From positions 744,001 to 808,000 of the forward strand of contig CM062388.1 in the NCBI GenBank assembly GCA_031310005.1: 64,000 nt of DNA. Direction: 5' to 3'. A program made the position numbers and the translations under genes. The notes under the pieces were generated by a model, which saw only the letters and a list, made by a program, of their open reading frames with translations, did no database searches and had not been told where the DNA came from. Every line of letters starts with the position of its first letter. Position 1 is the stretch's first letter. Of this stretch, positions 22,901 through 35,617 are shown piece after piece. The DNA is from Dactylellina haptotyla (Eukaryota; Ascomycota; Orbiliomycetes; Orbiliales; Orbiliaceae).

Positions 22901-25900
22901 GAGCGTGCCAGTTGAGGAATCGGTAGCAGTACGGGTAATGGTGACATAACGCTGGGTAATCACGGTTACAATTGTAATTGTACCCGAGCCATCAGATATA
23001 ATGTCTCCTGCACTATTTGTAGGAAAGTATGTGAGAATAGTTGTGGAATCTCCGAGAGATGTCAGTGTTTTGTATGGTTGAGTTACATAGTTGATAATTG
23101 TCACAGTCCCGACAGTTGAGACGCCATTTTCTCCTGTAGGAAAGAGTGTAGTGATAGCGTTGCTTTCTCCTGTACGAGTTAAGGTCGTGGTGGGCTGAGC
23201 AAGGATGTCTACTATTGTAATTGGCTGCGATCCATCTGTGATTGTAGAACCTGATGCATCAGTAGGATAGAGAGTATCAATAGATGCCACTGGTCCCGTC
23301 CTGGTAATCGTAGTATATGGTTGGAGGAAATATGAAATAACGGAAATGGTGCTTGGCCGGTTAGTGATAATTTCCCCGTTTGCATCTGTTGGGTAAAACG
23401 TAGCAACAGTAGTTGCGGTTCCTAGTCTAGTCAACGTTATGACCGGCTGTGGTGTAAAATTTATCACTGTTATCGTATCCGATCCATCTGTAATAGTGGA
23501 TCCGGCACTTATAGGATAGAGTGTGGTCGCGTATTCACTTGGTCCAATGGCGCTTATCGTGACTATAGGCTGAAGGAAATAGGAGATAACCGAAATTGTC
23601 CCTGACCCGTCTGTTATAGTGGATCCTACGCTATTCGTCGGATACGATGTAGCGACAGTAATAGAGCTTCCGACTCTGGTTAAAGTTACTATTGGCTGGG
23701 AGACTTGCTTAATTACGGTAACGAGTCCTGTGTCAGTGATAGCGTCACCTGCTTCATTGGTTGGAAAGATCGTTGTTGTGAATCCGCTACTGCCAACTCT
23801 TGAAATGATGATTGTCGATGGTGGCGGTAGAACGTAAGTAACCAGCGTAGCTGTTGCCGAGTCATCAGTAATGGTAAGCCCAGCACTGTTAGTGGGAAAC
23901 AGAGTATCCAGCCCCGTGCTGCTACGTGTCTGTGTAATAGTGCGGGTAGGCTGTGGACCCGGTGCAGTTACATAGAAAATGACTGAGATAGTCGCTGAAG
24001 GAGCAACTATTGTATTGCCAGACGAGTCTGTTGGATAGGATGTAGTGTTGAAAGCGGAGTTTCCAGTTATCGTCAGTGTTTTCCGGGGTTGTATGTAGTA
24101 GTCAATGATAGTGATTGCATCGGATCCATCGGTGATTGTGCTCCCGATGCTATTGGTGGGAAAGTTCGTCGTCCTGAAGGCACTGTTTCCCACACTAGTC
24201 AAATAAATGATAGGCTGAGTAACATATGTAATTATTGACAGTGTCCCATCGGAAATCGTAGACCCCACCGAATTAGTTGGGAATACCGTTGTTAAACCTG
24301 TGCTTGGTCCAACTCTGATGACTGTTGTCACAGGCGGTAGATGATAATTTATCACAGTTGCGGTTCCATCCACGAGCGTATTTCCTTGATTGTCGGTAGG
24401 ATAAAGGGTTGTTGCATAAACGCTTTGCCCAATACGTGAAATGGTTTCTGTTGGAAGAACTTTATAGTTTATTACGGTTATTGTCGCTGATTCTTCTGAT
24501 ATTGTAGCTCCCACCGAGTTAGTCGGGTAAACCGTCGTTATAACATTCGTCGTGCCGATTCTTGTGATCGTTGTTATGGGCTGGATAATCGTAACGTAAT
24601 CAACAACGCTGATTATATCAGAAACGCCTGATAGGGCGCTCCCTCTGCTATCTGTAGGAAATACAGTTGTCCTAAAAGCCGAACTGCCAGTTCGAGTCAC
24701 AGTAACTCTTGGTTGCTGAACACCGAAGACTACAGTAATTGGCACAGTTGGATCTGTAATAGTCGAGCCTGCATTGTTCGTCGGATAGATGGTGCTTGTA
24801 TAGTCGATTGAATCAACCTTGGTAGTTCTAGTATACGCTTGTAGGGCGCCTATTATAACCGTGATTGGAACCGAGGGGTCTGAAATTGTCGAACCAACAC
24901 TATTCGTCGGGTAGACTGTCTTTGTAAACTCACTTGAAGCGATTGTTGTCAATGTTGTAACTAACTGGGTGACACCAACGACAATCGTCACTGGGATGGA
25001 TGGCTCGGAAATTGTGGAACCCTGGCTGTCTGTGGGATATAGGGTACTAGTGAAAGCGCTCAGTGCAATACTTGTAACAGTATTTGTTTGTTGAACCATA
25101 TATATAATCTTAGACACTGTTCCTCCTGGCCCATAATCCCCCACGGTTATTGGCAGTCCATTAGTCCCTGTAGGGAAAACTGTAGTGGTAAAGCCTGTAG
25201 AGCTTAATCGAGTAATTGTGACAGTCGGCTGGATAACAAAGGTTACAATGGTCCGGGTAGCCGATGAATCACTGACTGTGGAACCATCAGGGCCAGTAGG
25301 CCATAGGGTTGTCAGTCCCGCCGTGGATCCTACCTTCGTGACCAAGGTTTCTGGTTGCGTAATGTATGTGATAACTGTCTTGGTAGCAAACCAATCAACT
25401 ATAGTTGAACCTGCGGAATTTGTAGGAAATATCGTTACTAGACCAGTTGTACTAGCTAGCCTTGTGATAGAGGTGGCCGGCTGGGGAACCCCGATAACAA
25501 TAGTAATTGCAGCATTGATATCAACTATACGAGACCCTGACGAATCAACCGGGAACAAAGTTGATGTGTATGAGACGCTCGCAAGGGTCGTCACAGTTGT
25601 CAGCGGTTGTACTACCCCAATAACCACTGAAACAATTCCTGTTCCGTCTGTGATTGTTGATCCAGCTGAATTGGTTGGGAAATTTGTGATTGTATAAATA
25701 CTGCTACCGACGGATGTAATAGTCGTAACTGGTTGGATGACACCGATTTCGATCGTGATAGGAGCAGAAGGATCGGTAAGGGTAGAACCAGCTGCATTGG
25801 TTGGGAACAGAGTTCTGGTATAGGCGGAACTAGCCACTTTAGTTGTCGTTGTAATCGCTTGGGTGATGCCAATAATAAGAGTAAAAGGGTCAGATTCATT

Positions 25901-28900
25901 CGCTGGGTAAGCTGTGGTGGTAAACGGGTCTGCGACAATTGTGGTGATTGTAGTGGTTCTTTGGAGTACATATGTAATAATCGTCCTGGTGCCAGATGCG
26001 GTTATCTTAGAGCCCATAGAATCGGTTGGAAATAATGTCTCAACGCCAGTTGTGAAGGCAGTCTTGGTAAGATATATAACTTCTTGAGAAATCATCTTGA
26101 CAATATCAATCACCGTTACGGTCTGAGACCCATCCGTGATTGTAGAGCCTGTTGTATCAGTTGGGTACAACGTAGTTGTATAAGCAGAGCTACCTGTCCG
26201 AGTTAAGGTAATTATTGGTTGTGTGAACCACTGGATTACGGTAATTGTTCCTCCGACATCTGTCTGAGCTGGTATAATCGTCGTGGCAGACTCTATAGAT
26301 GCAAGGGACCTCAATGTTGTCACGGGCTGCGTCACATAATTGATAACTGATATAGTACCAAATATATCAGTTGGATCCGGAAAGACTGTTGTGGTAAAAA
26401 AGCTGGTGCCCACTGCAAGAACAGTTTTGGAGGGCTGAACAGTATAGCTAATGATGCTAATGCTAGCACTTGGGTCTGCTCCATCTGTCGGAAAGATCGT
26501 GGTGATATATGCGCTGCTACCAACCCTTGTAGCGGTAACCATAGGGCGTGGGATAAAGGTTATGACTGTAACCAGTGCGGAAGAGCCATCTTGAATGATC
26601 GTAGTCGCATAGGCGCTGGTTCCAGTCGCTGGTAGAGTGATAGTGGTAGTTCCTCTAGCAAGATATTCAATGACTGTAATCACAGCCTCTGGATTGGAAG
26701 TGTCGATGGGGAGAACTGTTGTTGTATGCGCGCTCGCGCCGACTTGTGTAATAGTGGTTACCCTTAATGTAACATACGTTATTACGCTGACTGCGACTGT
26801 GGGGGCCGCTGTTTCATTTGGGGAAATTGTTGTAGCCGATACAGAAGTACCGACTCTCGTAACTGTGGTTCGAGGGCGTTCGACATAGTCAACAATAGTA
26901 ATTGTTCCGGATCCATCCGAGATGGTGGCACCGACTGAATTAGTCGGATACAAAGTCGTTATATAGGCCGAGGTTCCCACAGCTGTAATAGTAATCACAA
27001 CTTGTTTCACTCCTATAACAACGGTGATCGGGATCGAAGGGTTCGCATTTGCTACACTTTCTGTCGGATATACAGTGCTTGTGAAGGCCGAACTTGCGAC
27101 TGTTAAGATAGTTGTGATAGATCTTGGAACCCCTACTACCACAGTAATGACATCGAGACTGTCTGTAACCGTACTGCCAGCGGAATTTATGGGTAAATAT
27201 GTGGACGTAAACGAGCTGGGAGCTACGCTTGTGATTGTAGTAAACAGTCGTGTGACTCCTATAATCACCGTAACAGCACTGCCTCCATCGGTTAATGTGG
27301 ATCCGGCAGAGTTAGTCGGATACTCAGTGGATGTGAATGCGCTCGATGCGATTCGTGTTATCGTTACTGTAGGCTGAATAACAGGAGGATCTGCAGTTAC
27401 GTAATGAATGACTGTGATGGTATCAATGCTATCCGTTATAGTTAAGCCCGAAGAGTCTGTAGGATACAAAGTAGTAGTATATACAGCGGCTCCTGTTCTC
27501 GTCAGAGTTGTACGTGGCTGAACTAGGTAGTCTATTCGGGTAACAGTGCCACTATCTGTCAGTGTCGAACCGATTGAATTAGTAGGATACATTGTCGTGA
27601 TAAACGCAGAGTTTCCTCCCCGAGTTATATATACTGTTGGTTGCGGCAGATATTCAATAACAGTTATAGTTCCTGAGATCCCTGTTGGTAAAATCGTAGT
27701 AGCATGCGCCGCAGTATCGGTTTTGGTGATAGAAACCACAGGCAAGGTTACATATTTCACCACTGATATGGTCGCAGAAATGCCGGTAATGGTAGCACCA
27801 TTGCTGTCCGTCGGATAAATAGTTGCTGTGTATTCAGAGGCCGCTGTTTGTATAACCGTTACGACTGGGGTGGGAATGAAATTGATAATGCTTATTGTGG
27901 CACTAGGGTCGCTTCCATCCGTAGGAAATACGGTAGTGAGGTAAGCGCTATCGGCTACAAGAGTGATAGTGGCTCTGGGGCGAGCTATAAAGGTTATAAT
28001 AGTAGCAGATTGAGCAGGATCTGTTGGTAAGATAGTTGTAGCAGAGGGTATGCCGCTAGCGGGACGAGTGAGAATAACCGTCCCTTGCACAATATAGTCT
28101 ATAATAGTAACTTGTTCAGCAATATTTGTTGGAAATATAGTCGTGGTTGAAGGACCAGTTCCCATGGCGACTTGAGTAATTGTAGTCGTAGCTTGCGTCG
28201 CATAAGTGATTACGGTGGCTTGCAGAGCTAAGTCCGAAGGGATAATGGTTGTGGCAGAAGGACCAAAACCGCTAGCACGACTCGTCAATGTAGTGGTCAG
28301 GCGGCGTATTCCAAAAATTACTCTCACTGCATCAATTATATCCGTTCCGGATGGGAAAATGGTAGTAGTATAGGGATAGTCTGTCGCTAAGGAAGTAATA
28401 GTCATAGTAGTCCGCTGCACGAAATCGATAACCGTCGCTGGCTCTGTTGGATCTAATGGGATGATTGTAGCGGTAGAAGGTTGATCTGTTGCTAAGCGGC
28501 TAACTGTTATAGTAGCCCTCGTTACATATACGACTATCGATACAGTTCCGTAGATATCTGTAGATGCAGGAAATATCGTTGTAGTAGAAGGCCCGGTATC
28601 CGAGGCTGCGAACACCAATGTCGTCGTCGGCCGTACCACATACTTAACAACTGTGTAGGTACCCACTGTAGGATCATCCGACAGCGGTTTACCATCGCTC
28701 CCAGTAGGATATAAAGTTGTTATATAAGGATTCGGCCCAGGGACTGTAGTATAGACGGCAGATCGGGGAATAAACTCAATAATTGTGACCGGTTCTGATC
28801 CATCTAGAATGATACTCCCACTTGGGTCGGTTGGCAAAAGTGTGGTTCTAAATGGGTTGCCACTAGTATATCGAGTAACCGAGACTGTTCGCTGTAGCAC

Positions 28901-31070
28901 ATAGGTAATGATAGTTTTAGTCCCAGCGGAATCAGATATTGTCATTCCCCGAGTGTCAGTAGGGTAGAGTGTGGTTAACCCAGTAGTTGACGCTACCCTG
29001 GTGATTAATATCTCCGGCTGAGTAATATATTTAATCACTGTCTTGGTTCCAGACCCATCGGTTACCGTTGACCCTGCAGAATCCGTTGGAAAAAGAGTCG
29101 TAAGTCCCGTTAGAGACCCAAGTCTTGTCACTGTCGTGACGATTGGGACAAAATATGTAATGACGGTTGCAGGAGCTTCTGGATTATCCGGGAAGACTGT
29201 CGTCCCGGAGGGAACATTTCCAGTCGCGACTTGGGAAACTGTTGTAAACTTCCTGGTTATGTATACGATTACTTGGACTGGCGATGTAAGAGGTGCACTA
29301 GTTGCAGGAACGTTGGTAACAGTCGATGGGCCATTTTCAGCAGGGGATATAATAGTAGTAGTACTTCGAACTATATAGGTAATAATTGTTGCTGGTAGAG
29401 TTGGGTCCGCTGGGAATATTGTCGTTGCCGAAGGGCCACCACCAATGGCTGGTAGAGTGATTCTTGTAGGAGGCGGCCGTGTCAGAAAGGTAACAATTTC
29501 TACAGGAGATCCAAGATCCGTCGAGGGAGGATAGATTGTTGTTGCAGACGCGCTAGGGCCATCGGCAAGTCTAGTAATAGTTACAGTCGACCTTGGAACA
29601 TATGTAATGACGGTTTTGACGCCATTGGCATCCGTGTGGCCATCACTATCAGTCGGGAATATAGTCGTAGCCGATGCAACAGTCCCAATAACTGGTTGGG
29701 TAACAGTGATTTCGGGCAGAGTTACATAGTATATGACCGTAATTGGTACAGCCAATACCGCGTCCGTTGGGAAAAGCGTGGTAGAATGCTCAGTAGTATC
29801 ACCTCTCGTTAATGTTATGACGGGACGTGTTCCTCCAACTATGATAGTGATGGGGACTGAAGAGGCAGCGCCATCTGTTGGGTAAACAGTAGATGTGAAA
29901 GCAGAGCTGGCAATTGTGGTAACGGTAGTAATTGGTCTTGTCACGCCAATGACCACGGTAACCAAGGCAGTAACTGGAGCGCTACTTGCTGGAAACGCGG
30001 TGGATGTGAAGGCCGAGTTTGCAACAGTTATTAGCGTTGTAACTTTCCGGGTAGTAAATTGAATAATAGTTGCGGCCCCTGTGCTTTCAGGTGGAAATAT
30101 AGTCGTTGCATATATACCCGTCCCGATTTCGGTGATGGTGATAGTTGGGCGTGGAGTACTAGACGCAAAATTTGTGACCCAAAGAGTCTGAGTTTCAGTC
30201 TTTGTCGAGTGGACTATTGATGTTGATGTAACCTTAATAATCTTTGTTGTAGTTCTCCAATACGTAGTTGTTTGCTTCGAAGTGTATGTAGTCCATTTCG
30301 TGGTCCTTGCGACAGCGATCGTTCGGGTCACTGTGGCCTTTTTTGTTTTCCATGTCTTGACTGTAGTGCTTGGGATCGAAATGGTTCTCGTTTTCCGAGT
30401 TGGTGATTTCTTCTTTGTTTTTGTGGTAGTTACGAAGCAAGCTATGCTAGTATTAGTCAAGGCACTCTGTAGCCAATCGAGCCCAGGGTAGGTTTACAGC
30501 AAGATGCCGGAATTGCTTTATTTGCTCGGCGCAAAAATCGAAGGCCAGAATCAGTATTATTCGGATCATGTCCTGTAATTGTAGTTGTTTTCGTGGTCGT
30601 TACGGTTTCTGTATGCCATCTATAATAGTTTGAGTTAGGAATTCTAAGATAAAGATCATGGGTACTGATACTTACGAAGTCGAAAGGATTCGACTTGTGC
30701 TCAAGTCTGTATATGTTTCCCAGTTTGTTTTCCGAAATAGATTGACCTTAGTAGTTTTGGGGAGAGTCACAGTTTCACATGCGGTACGAACAGTCCTAGT
30801 AGATGTTGAAGTCTTCCAACGAGTGCAAGTACTCTTACCTTTTTTAGTGTATTTCGTTGTTGTCGGCGTGGGTCCAGCAATCACAATTTTTGTACAAGTT
30901 GCAATCTTGAGGGTTTTAGAATGAAAGATTTTTGAACAACTAGATGAGGCACTCTTCCTTGTCGATATGTATTTACAGCTAAGGATAGGCTTCCCGCAAG
31001 ATACAGATCCGTATCCTATTGTAAAATCCGCGAGAAGCGCGAGTTGAAGAACTGCATTCAAGAACAGCAT
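19931..31070 (-). CDS. Giant secreted GLEYA/DUF6923 threonine-rich adhesin-like protein
   Basis: Three exons, 31070-30676, 30619-30498 and 30441-19931, give 3675 residues with phases 2 and 1. The N-terminus (MLFLNAVLQLALLADF) is a likely signal peptide. Next comes a Cys-, Thr- and Lys-rich module containing TPTTTKYTKKGKSTCTRW, then a dibasic RFLRR in exon 2. From about residue 270 to 2920 there are about sixty degenerate repeats of about 41-45 residues, of the pattern TTxYPTDSxGSTITDGS, then TxTVIxYVTQP. Two DUF6923-type modules follow (about 2920-3165 and 3225-3465), each with a GxDxxDNYxYGI segment and ending DGARC. The C-terminus (about 3485-3655) is a GLEYA/PA14-like domain with FRLFGVDNIAGLWVD. 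GLEYA domains are carbohydrate-binding heads of fungal adhesins, so a surface or wall-bound adhesive role is likely. No GPI signal follows the domain. A TATA box lies about 115 bases upstream. A close relative starts at 54575. Confidence 0.9.
22205..30148 (-). repeat. Coding tandem repeat array of the first giant adhesin
   Basis: About 8 kb of coding sequence made of degenerate units of about 125-135 bases, my estimate being sixty or more. Each unit encodes a hydrophobic/Thr strand, a YPT or FPT turn, an optional DSxGSTITDGS loop, and a TVIxYVTQP strand. Units fall into subtypes: those with the long loop dominate in the C-terminal half, and shorter ones without it cluster near 28.0-28.6 kb and 29.4-30.1 kb. 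No adjacent pair is near-identical at the DNA level on inspection, so the array looks old. Confidence 0.85.
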
Positions 31071-31180
31071 TGTGAGCTTTTCAAGAAAGTCGATAGTTCA
31101 AATTTTAATACCCACCTGGCGCCGATATTGTATATCAGCTGCGTATATCATTGTACGGCGATGCGCGAGGCGGCCAAAGT

Positions 31181-31190
31181 CTTTTTATAC
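31181..31190 (-). promoter_or_regulatory. TATA box of the giant adhesin gene
   Basis: On the minus strand the sequence reads TGTATAAAAAGAC, about 115 bases before the ATG at 31070. The sister gene at 54575 has a similar ACTATAAAAT box about 170 bases before its ATG. Confidence 0.6.
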
Positions 31191-32930
31191 AATGCACAAA
31201 ATTTCGCAGACTTCGTCGCCATTGATACATTCCGATCTCTATGACCCACAGCGGTCAGGATAACCTTCCGATGGTTACATGTCCCGTCTCGGCGGGGGGT
31301 CTCGTCCCATAGAGACCCTTCGGCGGCTTGAAAGCGTGTGATCCAGCTTTCTGGCAAGCACCGTTGGCCGCTGCAACATCAACGGCGAACGGGGATTTGG
31401 GTATACTAGAAACCTAAAATGTGACACACTTCGCCAATTCTTTCTGTTTCTTGGGCTCCGTGGCGCGCTAATATTTTGAATCGACGCTGTTACCTTACTA
31501 GATGTGGGTACTCCAGGCGCGCCAGTATGGACTGATGGTCAACAACGAGCTGATTACCAGCTCTCAAAAATACGACGAGCTGTCTTGTCTAGTATTCTTT
31601 TGGATACTATCGTTTTTTCGATGATCATTCGGTACATACCGGAGTTCCTCCAAACAATCCACTTGAAATAATCCTCCATGGCTATGTCAAATTCAGAGAA
31701 GCGGTTGAAAATCTAGGAGTCCTCGACTGTCAGCTAAATGCTATACTTTCCCATTCGAGATTTAAAACTTGCCCATATTCGCCCAGGCAAGAACCGATTC
31801 CTCGGTATTGATGCATATGTGGACGGGGGGCGTATAATGTGGATATTAGATATTGGGATGGGAGTTGCTGATTCCCTATAGCAATCGGACGATGCGACTG
31901 GTCGATCGGAGAATTTCTTCTGCATCCATGCATCTGCACGTGGAACCAAATTTCTGGGAATTCCAAAGAAAATACTGAGCCGGGAAAGTAGCACTTAGCG
32001 TTGGTTAGTCTTACAGTAACTTTTTATTTGGTTCCGATGGATTTGGGAGACATAACACAGATCGCATATACTATCGGTTGCGGGGAGTAGTCTACCCCCA
32101 CAAAAAGGTAGTCAGCCCCCTTAGCGTTTCGTCCCGTACTTCGTCTGCTATGGTTTATCTGGGTTCGCGGCTGAGAAATAGAAAGCTCCTGTGATATCCC
32201 ACTACACGCTTTCCTAGATAAATTGCAATTTGGTAGAACCAGCTAGTTGTGACTAAAGACAGTAGTCTAAACACTTCGTCTGGGTTCTTCAATCGTTCGA
32301 TCTGGCGTTGTTGGCGTGCAAGCCACCAAACACGAAACACACAACAATACTAGGGGACGGACGTTGCAACGCCTGTTAGGATCATCGGGACTAAACAACA
32401 ATCCAGAGCTCTCGCGACGAAAAGAAACTAGCTTGGACTATACAAACGGCGGTTGGTAGCTGATAAATGTCTTCGATTGCGCCTCAAAAATGATACCCGC
32501 GTCGTCCAAAGGGAACTTCTATTATCTACGCTAGAATTTCCCAAAAGTATCACGAGGGGCTGGAGGATGCCGTGCCTGGTTGCGGGGCAGGTTGGATCGT
32601 GTTTCGGATGCTTCCTCAACTCGTTTGCATGAAGCTTGCCAGGCCCACAACCACGCGACGAAGCTTAATCCCAAAATGGAACCATTCCCAAAGTAGCAAT
32701 TACCATTGGCAACACGCTACGCGCCGCGAGGATGGATATATCTCCAGAGCTACTCGGATCTCGGGTTACTAGTTTTCTGTTTCCAGGTAAGATTAAATAA
32801 GAAACTAGAATACTGAATTGAAATCATGGTAGCAAGCTTGGCGAAAGTCAACGAGCACAAAAGTGGTAAATAAAGCAACCATCGATAATTCCTTGTCCTC
32901 CTGAATTCTAAATAGCATTCTCAGCATATA
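31191..32930. other. Intergenic, no gene found
   Basis: It lies between the promoter of the giant adhesin and the stop of the small secreted relative, both on the minus strand. A short hairpin (GGGTCTC / GAGACCC, 31297-31318) is present. Open frames of 60-86 codons lack motifs. Confidence 0.45.
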
Positions 32931-34022
32931 CTACAGCGAAAGTTTCCATCGTCCACACAATCCATTGCTCACCAATCCGTAAAATTCAGATAAATCCCTA
33001 GGCAACAACATAAAGCTCTCATGGTGGTCGTATGAGCACACATCTGTAAGTCTCAAATAGCATGTCGCCTTGGGATTTAATACACCAATGATCTTATAAA
33101 AACTACCTGCACAGTCTGGGACGCCCTCTGCATCAACGTGCGTGTGACATGCTGCACAGCATTCATAAGCGATTCCGACCGGCACTATGATATCGCTGGG
33201 GGTTATTGTTATATTGACACGGCCAGTCGATCCGGGAAATATATTGTGAGGACCACATGCGTTGATTGTAGTGAATCCCGGCAGAATAGCAGTCAAGCTC
33301 TTCGTGATCGTTCTAGTTGATTTTTTGGTTGTAGTCGTGGTACGGGTTGACGTTCGGGTGAGTGTTGTGGTTCTCGGTTCGTGTGGGTAATGTGTCTTTG
33401 TCGTCTTTCTAGTGCGTGAGATGGTTACCGTTTTTCCATATTTTGTAATTGTAATCTTCGGCCGCTTCGCCGTCATCGTGCTTTTGATTATCGTTTCTAT
33501 AGTCTTTGTGCATTTGACGGCAGTAGGATATCCATAGACCCGGTTGTCCCGCTTTTCTGGTAGAGTAGATTGATTATCCGGATCGTCTCCAGCACTGATA
33601 AAGCCCGAAGGAGCGGGCACCGTAGTAGCATCCGCGGTAATCATCGTTACATTTACTGAGGAAGTAATAGTTTTGATGTTCCAAATTGTGCGAACCGAGG
33701 TAACATATCTGGTGACGTAGAAGGTATGTGTGCTGCATTTAGCTTTAGTATAATATGTCCTTGTGAATTGCTTAATGATGGTTTTGGTCTCGTGCTTCCT
33801 CGTGACATAGCAAGTACTCGGGTTTGGAGTAATCGTCACTGCAACCCTTGAAGTTGTATGGATTGTCCTAGTGTATCTTGGGATGTTGTGGACTGGTTGT
33901 TTGCAGTATTCTGTTTTACAAGTTTGCAGGGTTTTCACAGCTTGGTGGTTGTACCAAGCGAAAACTCCAGGAATAGAATATGTGGTGAAGAGTAAGACTC
34001 TAAAGAGGTTTGGTAGTTTCAT
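32931..34022 (-). CDS. Secreted Thr/Lys-rich protein with Cys-rich C-terminus
   Basis: Single-exon frame of 363 residues from the ATG at 34022. A signal peptide is evident (MKLPNLFRVLLFTTYSIPGVFA, cleavage near residue 22). The mature chain is unusually rich in Thr, Lys and Arg (TRTSTRTTTTTKKSTRT), in the style of the N-terminal modules of the two giant adhesins beside it. A dibasic site PEKR-DNRVYGYP near residue 160 could be cut by a Kex2-type protease. The C-terminal 100 residues hold a Cys pattern, CCAAC...CAGSFYK...CYLRL...C...NGLCGRW, seen in many secreted proteins of Pezizomycotina without a known function. There are no tandem repeats, DUF6923 or GLEYA domain. It lies just upstream of the giant adhesin, in the same orientation. 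A secreted or wall protein is likely. Confidence 0.8.
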   Translation of the reverse strand: MKLPNLFRVLLFTTYSIPGVFAWYNHQAVKTLQTCKTEYCKQPVHNIPRYTRTIHTTSRVAVTITPNPSTCYVTRKHETKTIIKQFTRTYYTKAKCSTHTFYVTRYVTSVRTIWNIKTITSSVNVTMITADATTVPAPSGFISAGDDPDNQSTLPEKRDNRVYGYPTAVKCTKTIETIIKSTMTAKRPKITITKYGKTVTISRTRKTTKTHYPHEPRTTTLTRTSTRTTTTTKKSTRTITKSLTAILPGFTTINACGPHNIFPGSTGRVNITITPSDIIVPVGIAYECCAACHTHVDAEGVPDCAGSFYKIIGVLNPKATCYLRLTDVCSYDHHESFMLLPRDLSEFYGLVSNGLCGRWKLSL

Positions 34023-35176
34023 CCTCGCGAGAATTTAATACCAAAGGGCCAATATATTGCAATATATATTAATTTGTTGAATTGGTGCCGCTTGTTGGCA
34101 GCACTTATTAACTGGAACGCTGGAGTACCAAAACGAACGAATTAGTCGTGAAATGACTGTAAGCGAGTGACAGGGAAATAACTATCGCCAAATATGGTTT
34201 TGGAGTTCAGAAAAGAAAACGAAAGCTGGACGGAATCCTGCATATATATACCCTAACAAACACACGAGGGCTCTAAATTTTTTAACGGAGAATCCCGTTG
34301 AAATAATAGTCCTCGCTTTAGGGGTTACATTGGATGCACAAACTCTGCAGCGCAATTGTTGATAAATGCATATGGGTGGTGTCACAATGATATTGCTTTC
34401 AATTTACCGGCCGGGATTCCGTGTCTGATTCGCCAAGCGATCGCGCGTTCGACATATTAATTACCTAAAACTAATTGTTAACAATCGGAGTCCGCAATGC
34501 GGCTGACAGATAAAGGAACCCGTCAGCGTTTTGATAAAGAAGACGTTTTCTAGAAATATATTAATTTTTATTGATCTTTAGTTGCTTAAAAGAAAGACTC
34601 CAGAATATTAGGCACTCCCAACCTCTCCCTGAGGTGGTCATTGGCTGGCTCGCATACCGCTTTAAACATCTCTATAATGTAGCTAGTATGTAGAGAACAA
34701 GGAGCCCTCGAGCTGTTGGACAGGGATTGGCGCAGTTTTTGGTTACATGATACATATCCATCTACATTCGTTGAACATTTGTAACTATCTCGCTCTTGAT
34801 ATATCGCAGTATCGCCCTTTTATCTGATATCACAACGACAAGACATTGCCAAGTCATAGCTTAGAGATTTATAGGTATATTTGTGCCACGAATATGCCGA
34901 GCAATCTCGCTTGTTCGCAGCTGAACGGACTTGGCAGGACTTGCGAAGAATGAAAGGATGAATTCCTTTTTGAAGGGATTGAATTCCGATTCTTCTTTTT
35001 ACCCCTTCCTGTAGAGAATATCAATCGCAGCGTCATAGTTGTGTGGATCTCTCAACTATTCTGTTCACACGAGATAACTTCATGTTGGGCCAGCGTTTTC
35101 GTCGCACCTTCCAGCATCAGGCGAAGCCAGCCTAGTTTTTCAGTCGGCCCCTCTAACGCTGCCGCCAAAACGAAAA
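34023..35176. other. Divergent intergenic region
   Basis: It lies between two genes transcribed away from each other, so it should contain both promoters. The minus-strand side is AT rich with repeated ATATAT near 34050-34070. No gene was seen. Confidence 0.45.
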
Positions 35177-35617
35177 ATGTCCAACGCACAGTCCGTGCCC
35201 CTAGAAAGCTTCCCAAACTCCATCCCAGCAGACGAAAAGCCGTGGGAGAACGAGAACAACAACACGTCAAGATCCATAAACCAGCCTCCCAACTCTTCAG
35301 GGACACAAGCGGCGGCAGATATCGATGCGTTTATAAGCCAACTTCCAGACGAGATTACGACCCGACAGAAAGCAAAGCAAAGACTCAGGATCATCAGTCT
35401 TGTGTTGCTATTTTTCCTAGGGGCGGCAGTGCTGGCGGGTATCATTGTTGGTATCTATGCTGGACTGGGTTGCTTCAAACCTGAATACCACAATACACGG
35501 AGGTGCAACAAACGAATTAGGTATACTTCAGACGCGGGAATGGTGGAAGTTAAGGGCTCATGGGGCATTTATTTTCTGGGTTTGATGTTACAAGTTCTCT
35601 TCTTCGTGACATTCTAA
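35177..35617 (+). CDS. Small membrane protein of unknown function
   Basis: Open frame of 146 residues from the ATG at 35177. The first 70 residues are polar, Asn/Ser/Pro rich and probably cytosolic or disordered. A clear membrane helix follows (about 73-97, IISLVLLFFLGAAVLAGIIVG). A Cys-containing loop and a second hydrophobic end (YFLGLMLQVLFFVTF) complete the chain. No family was recognised. A GTATAC near 35520 could be an intron donor, so the C-terminal third may be wrong. The composition and the clean helix argue for a real gene. Confidence 0.55.
   Translation: MSNAQSVPLESFPNSIPADEKPWENENNNTSRSINQPPNSSGTQAAADIDAFISQLPDEITTRQKAKQRLRIISLVLLFFLGAAVLAGIIVGIYAGLGCFKPEYHNTRRCNKRIRYTSDAGMVEVKGSWGIYFLGLMLQVLFFVTF

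Noticed and set aside
22205-30148. CRISPR-like array of regular repeats
   Set aside because: The repeats are coding, degenerate and in one frame of a eukaryotic secreted protein; there are no conserved spacers and repeats of the CRISPR type.
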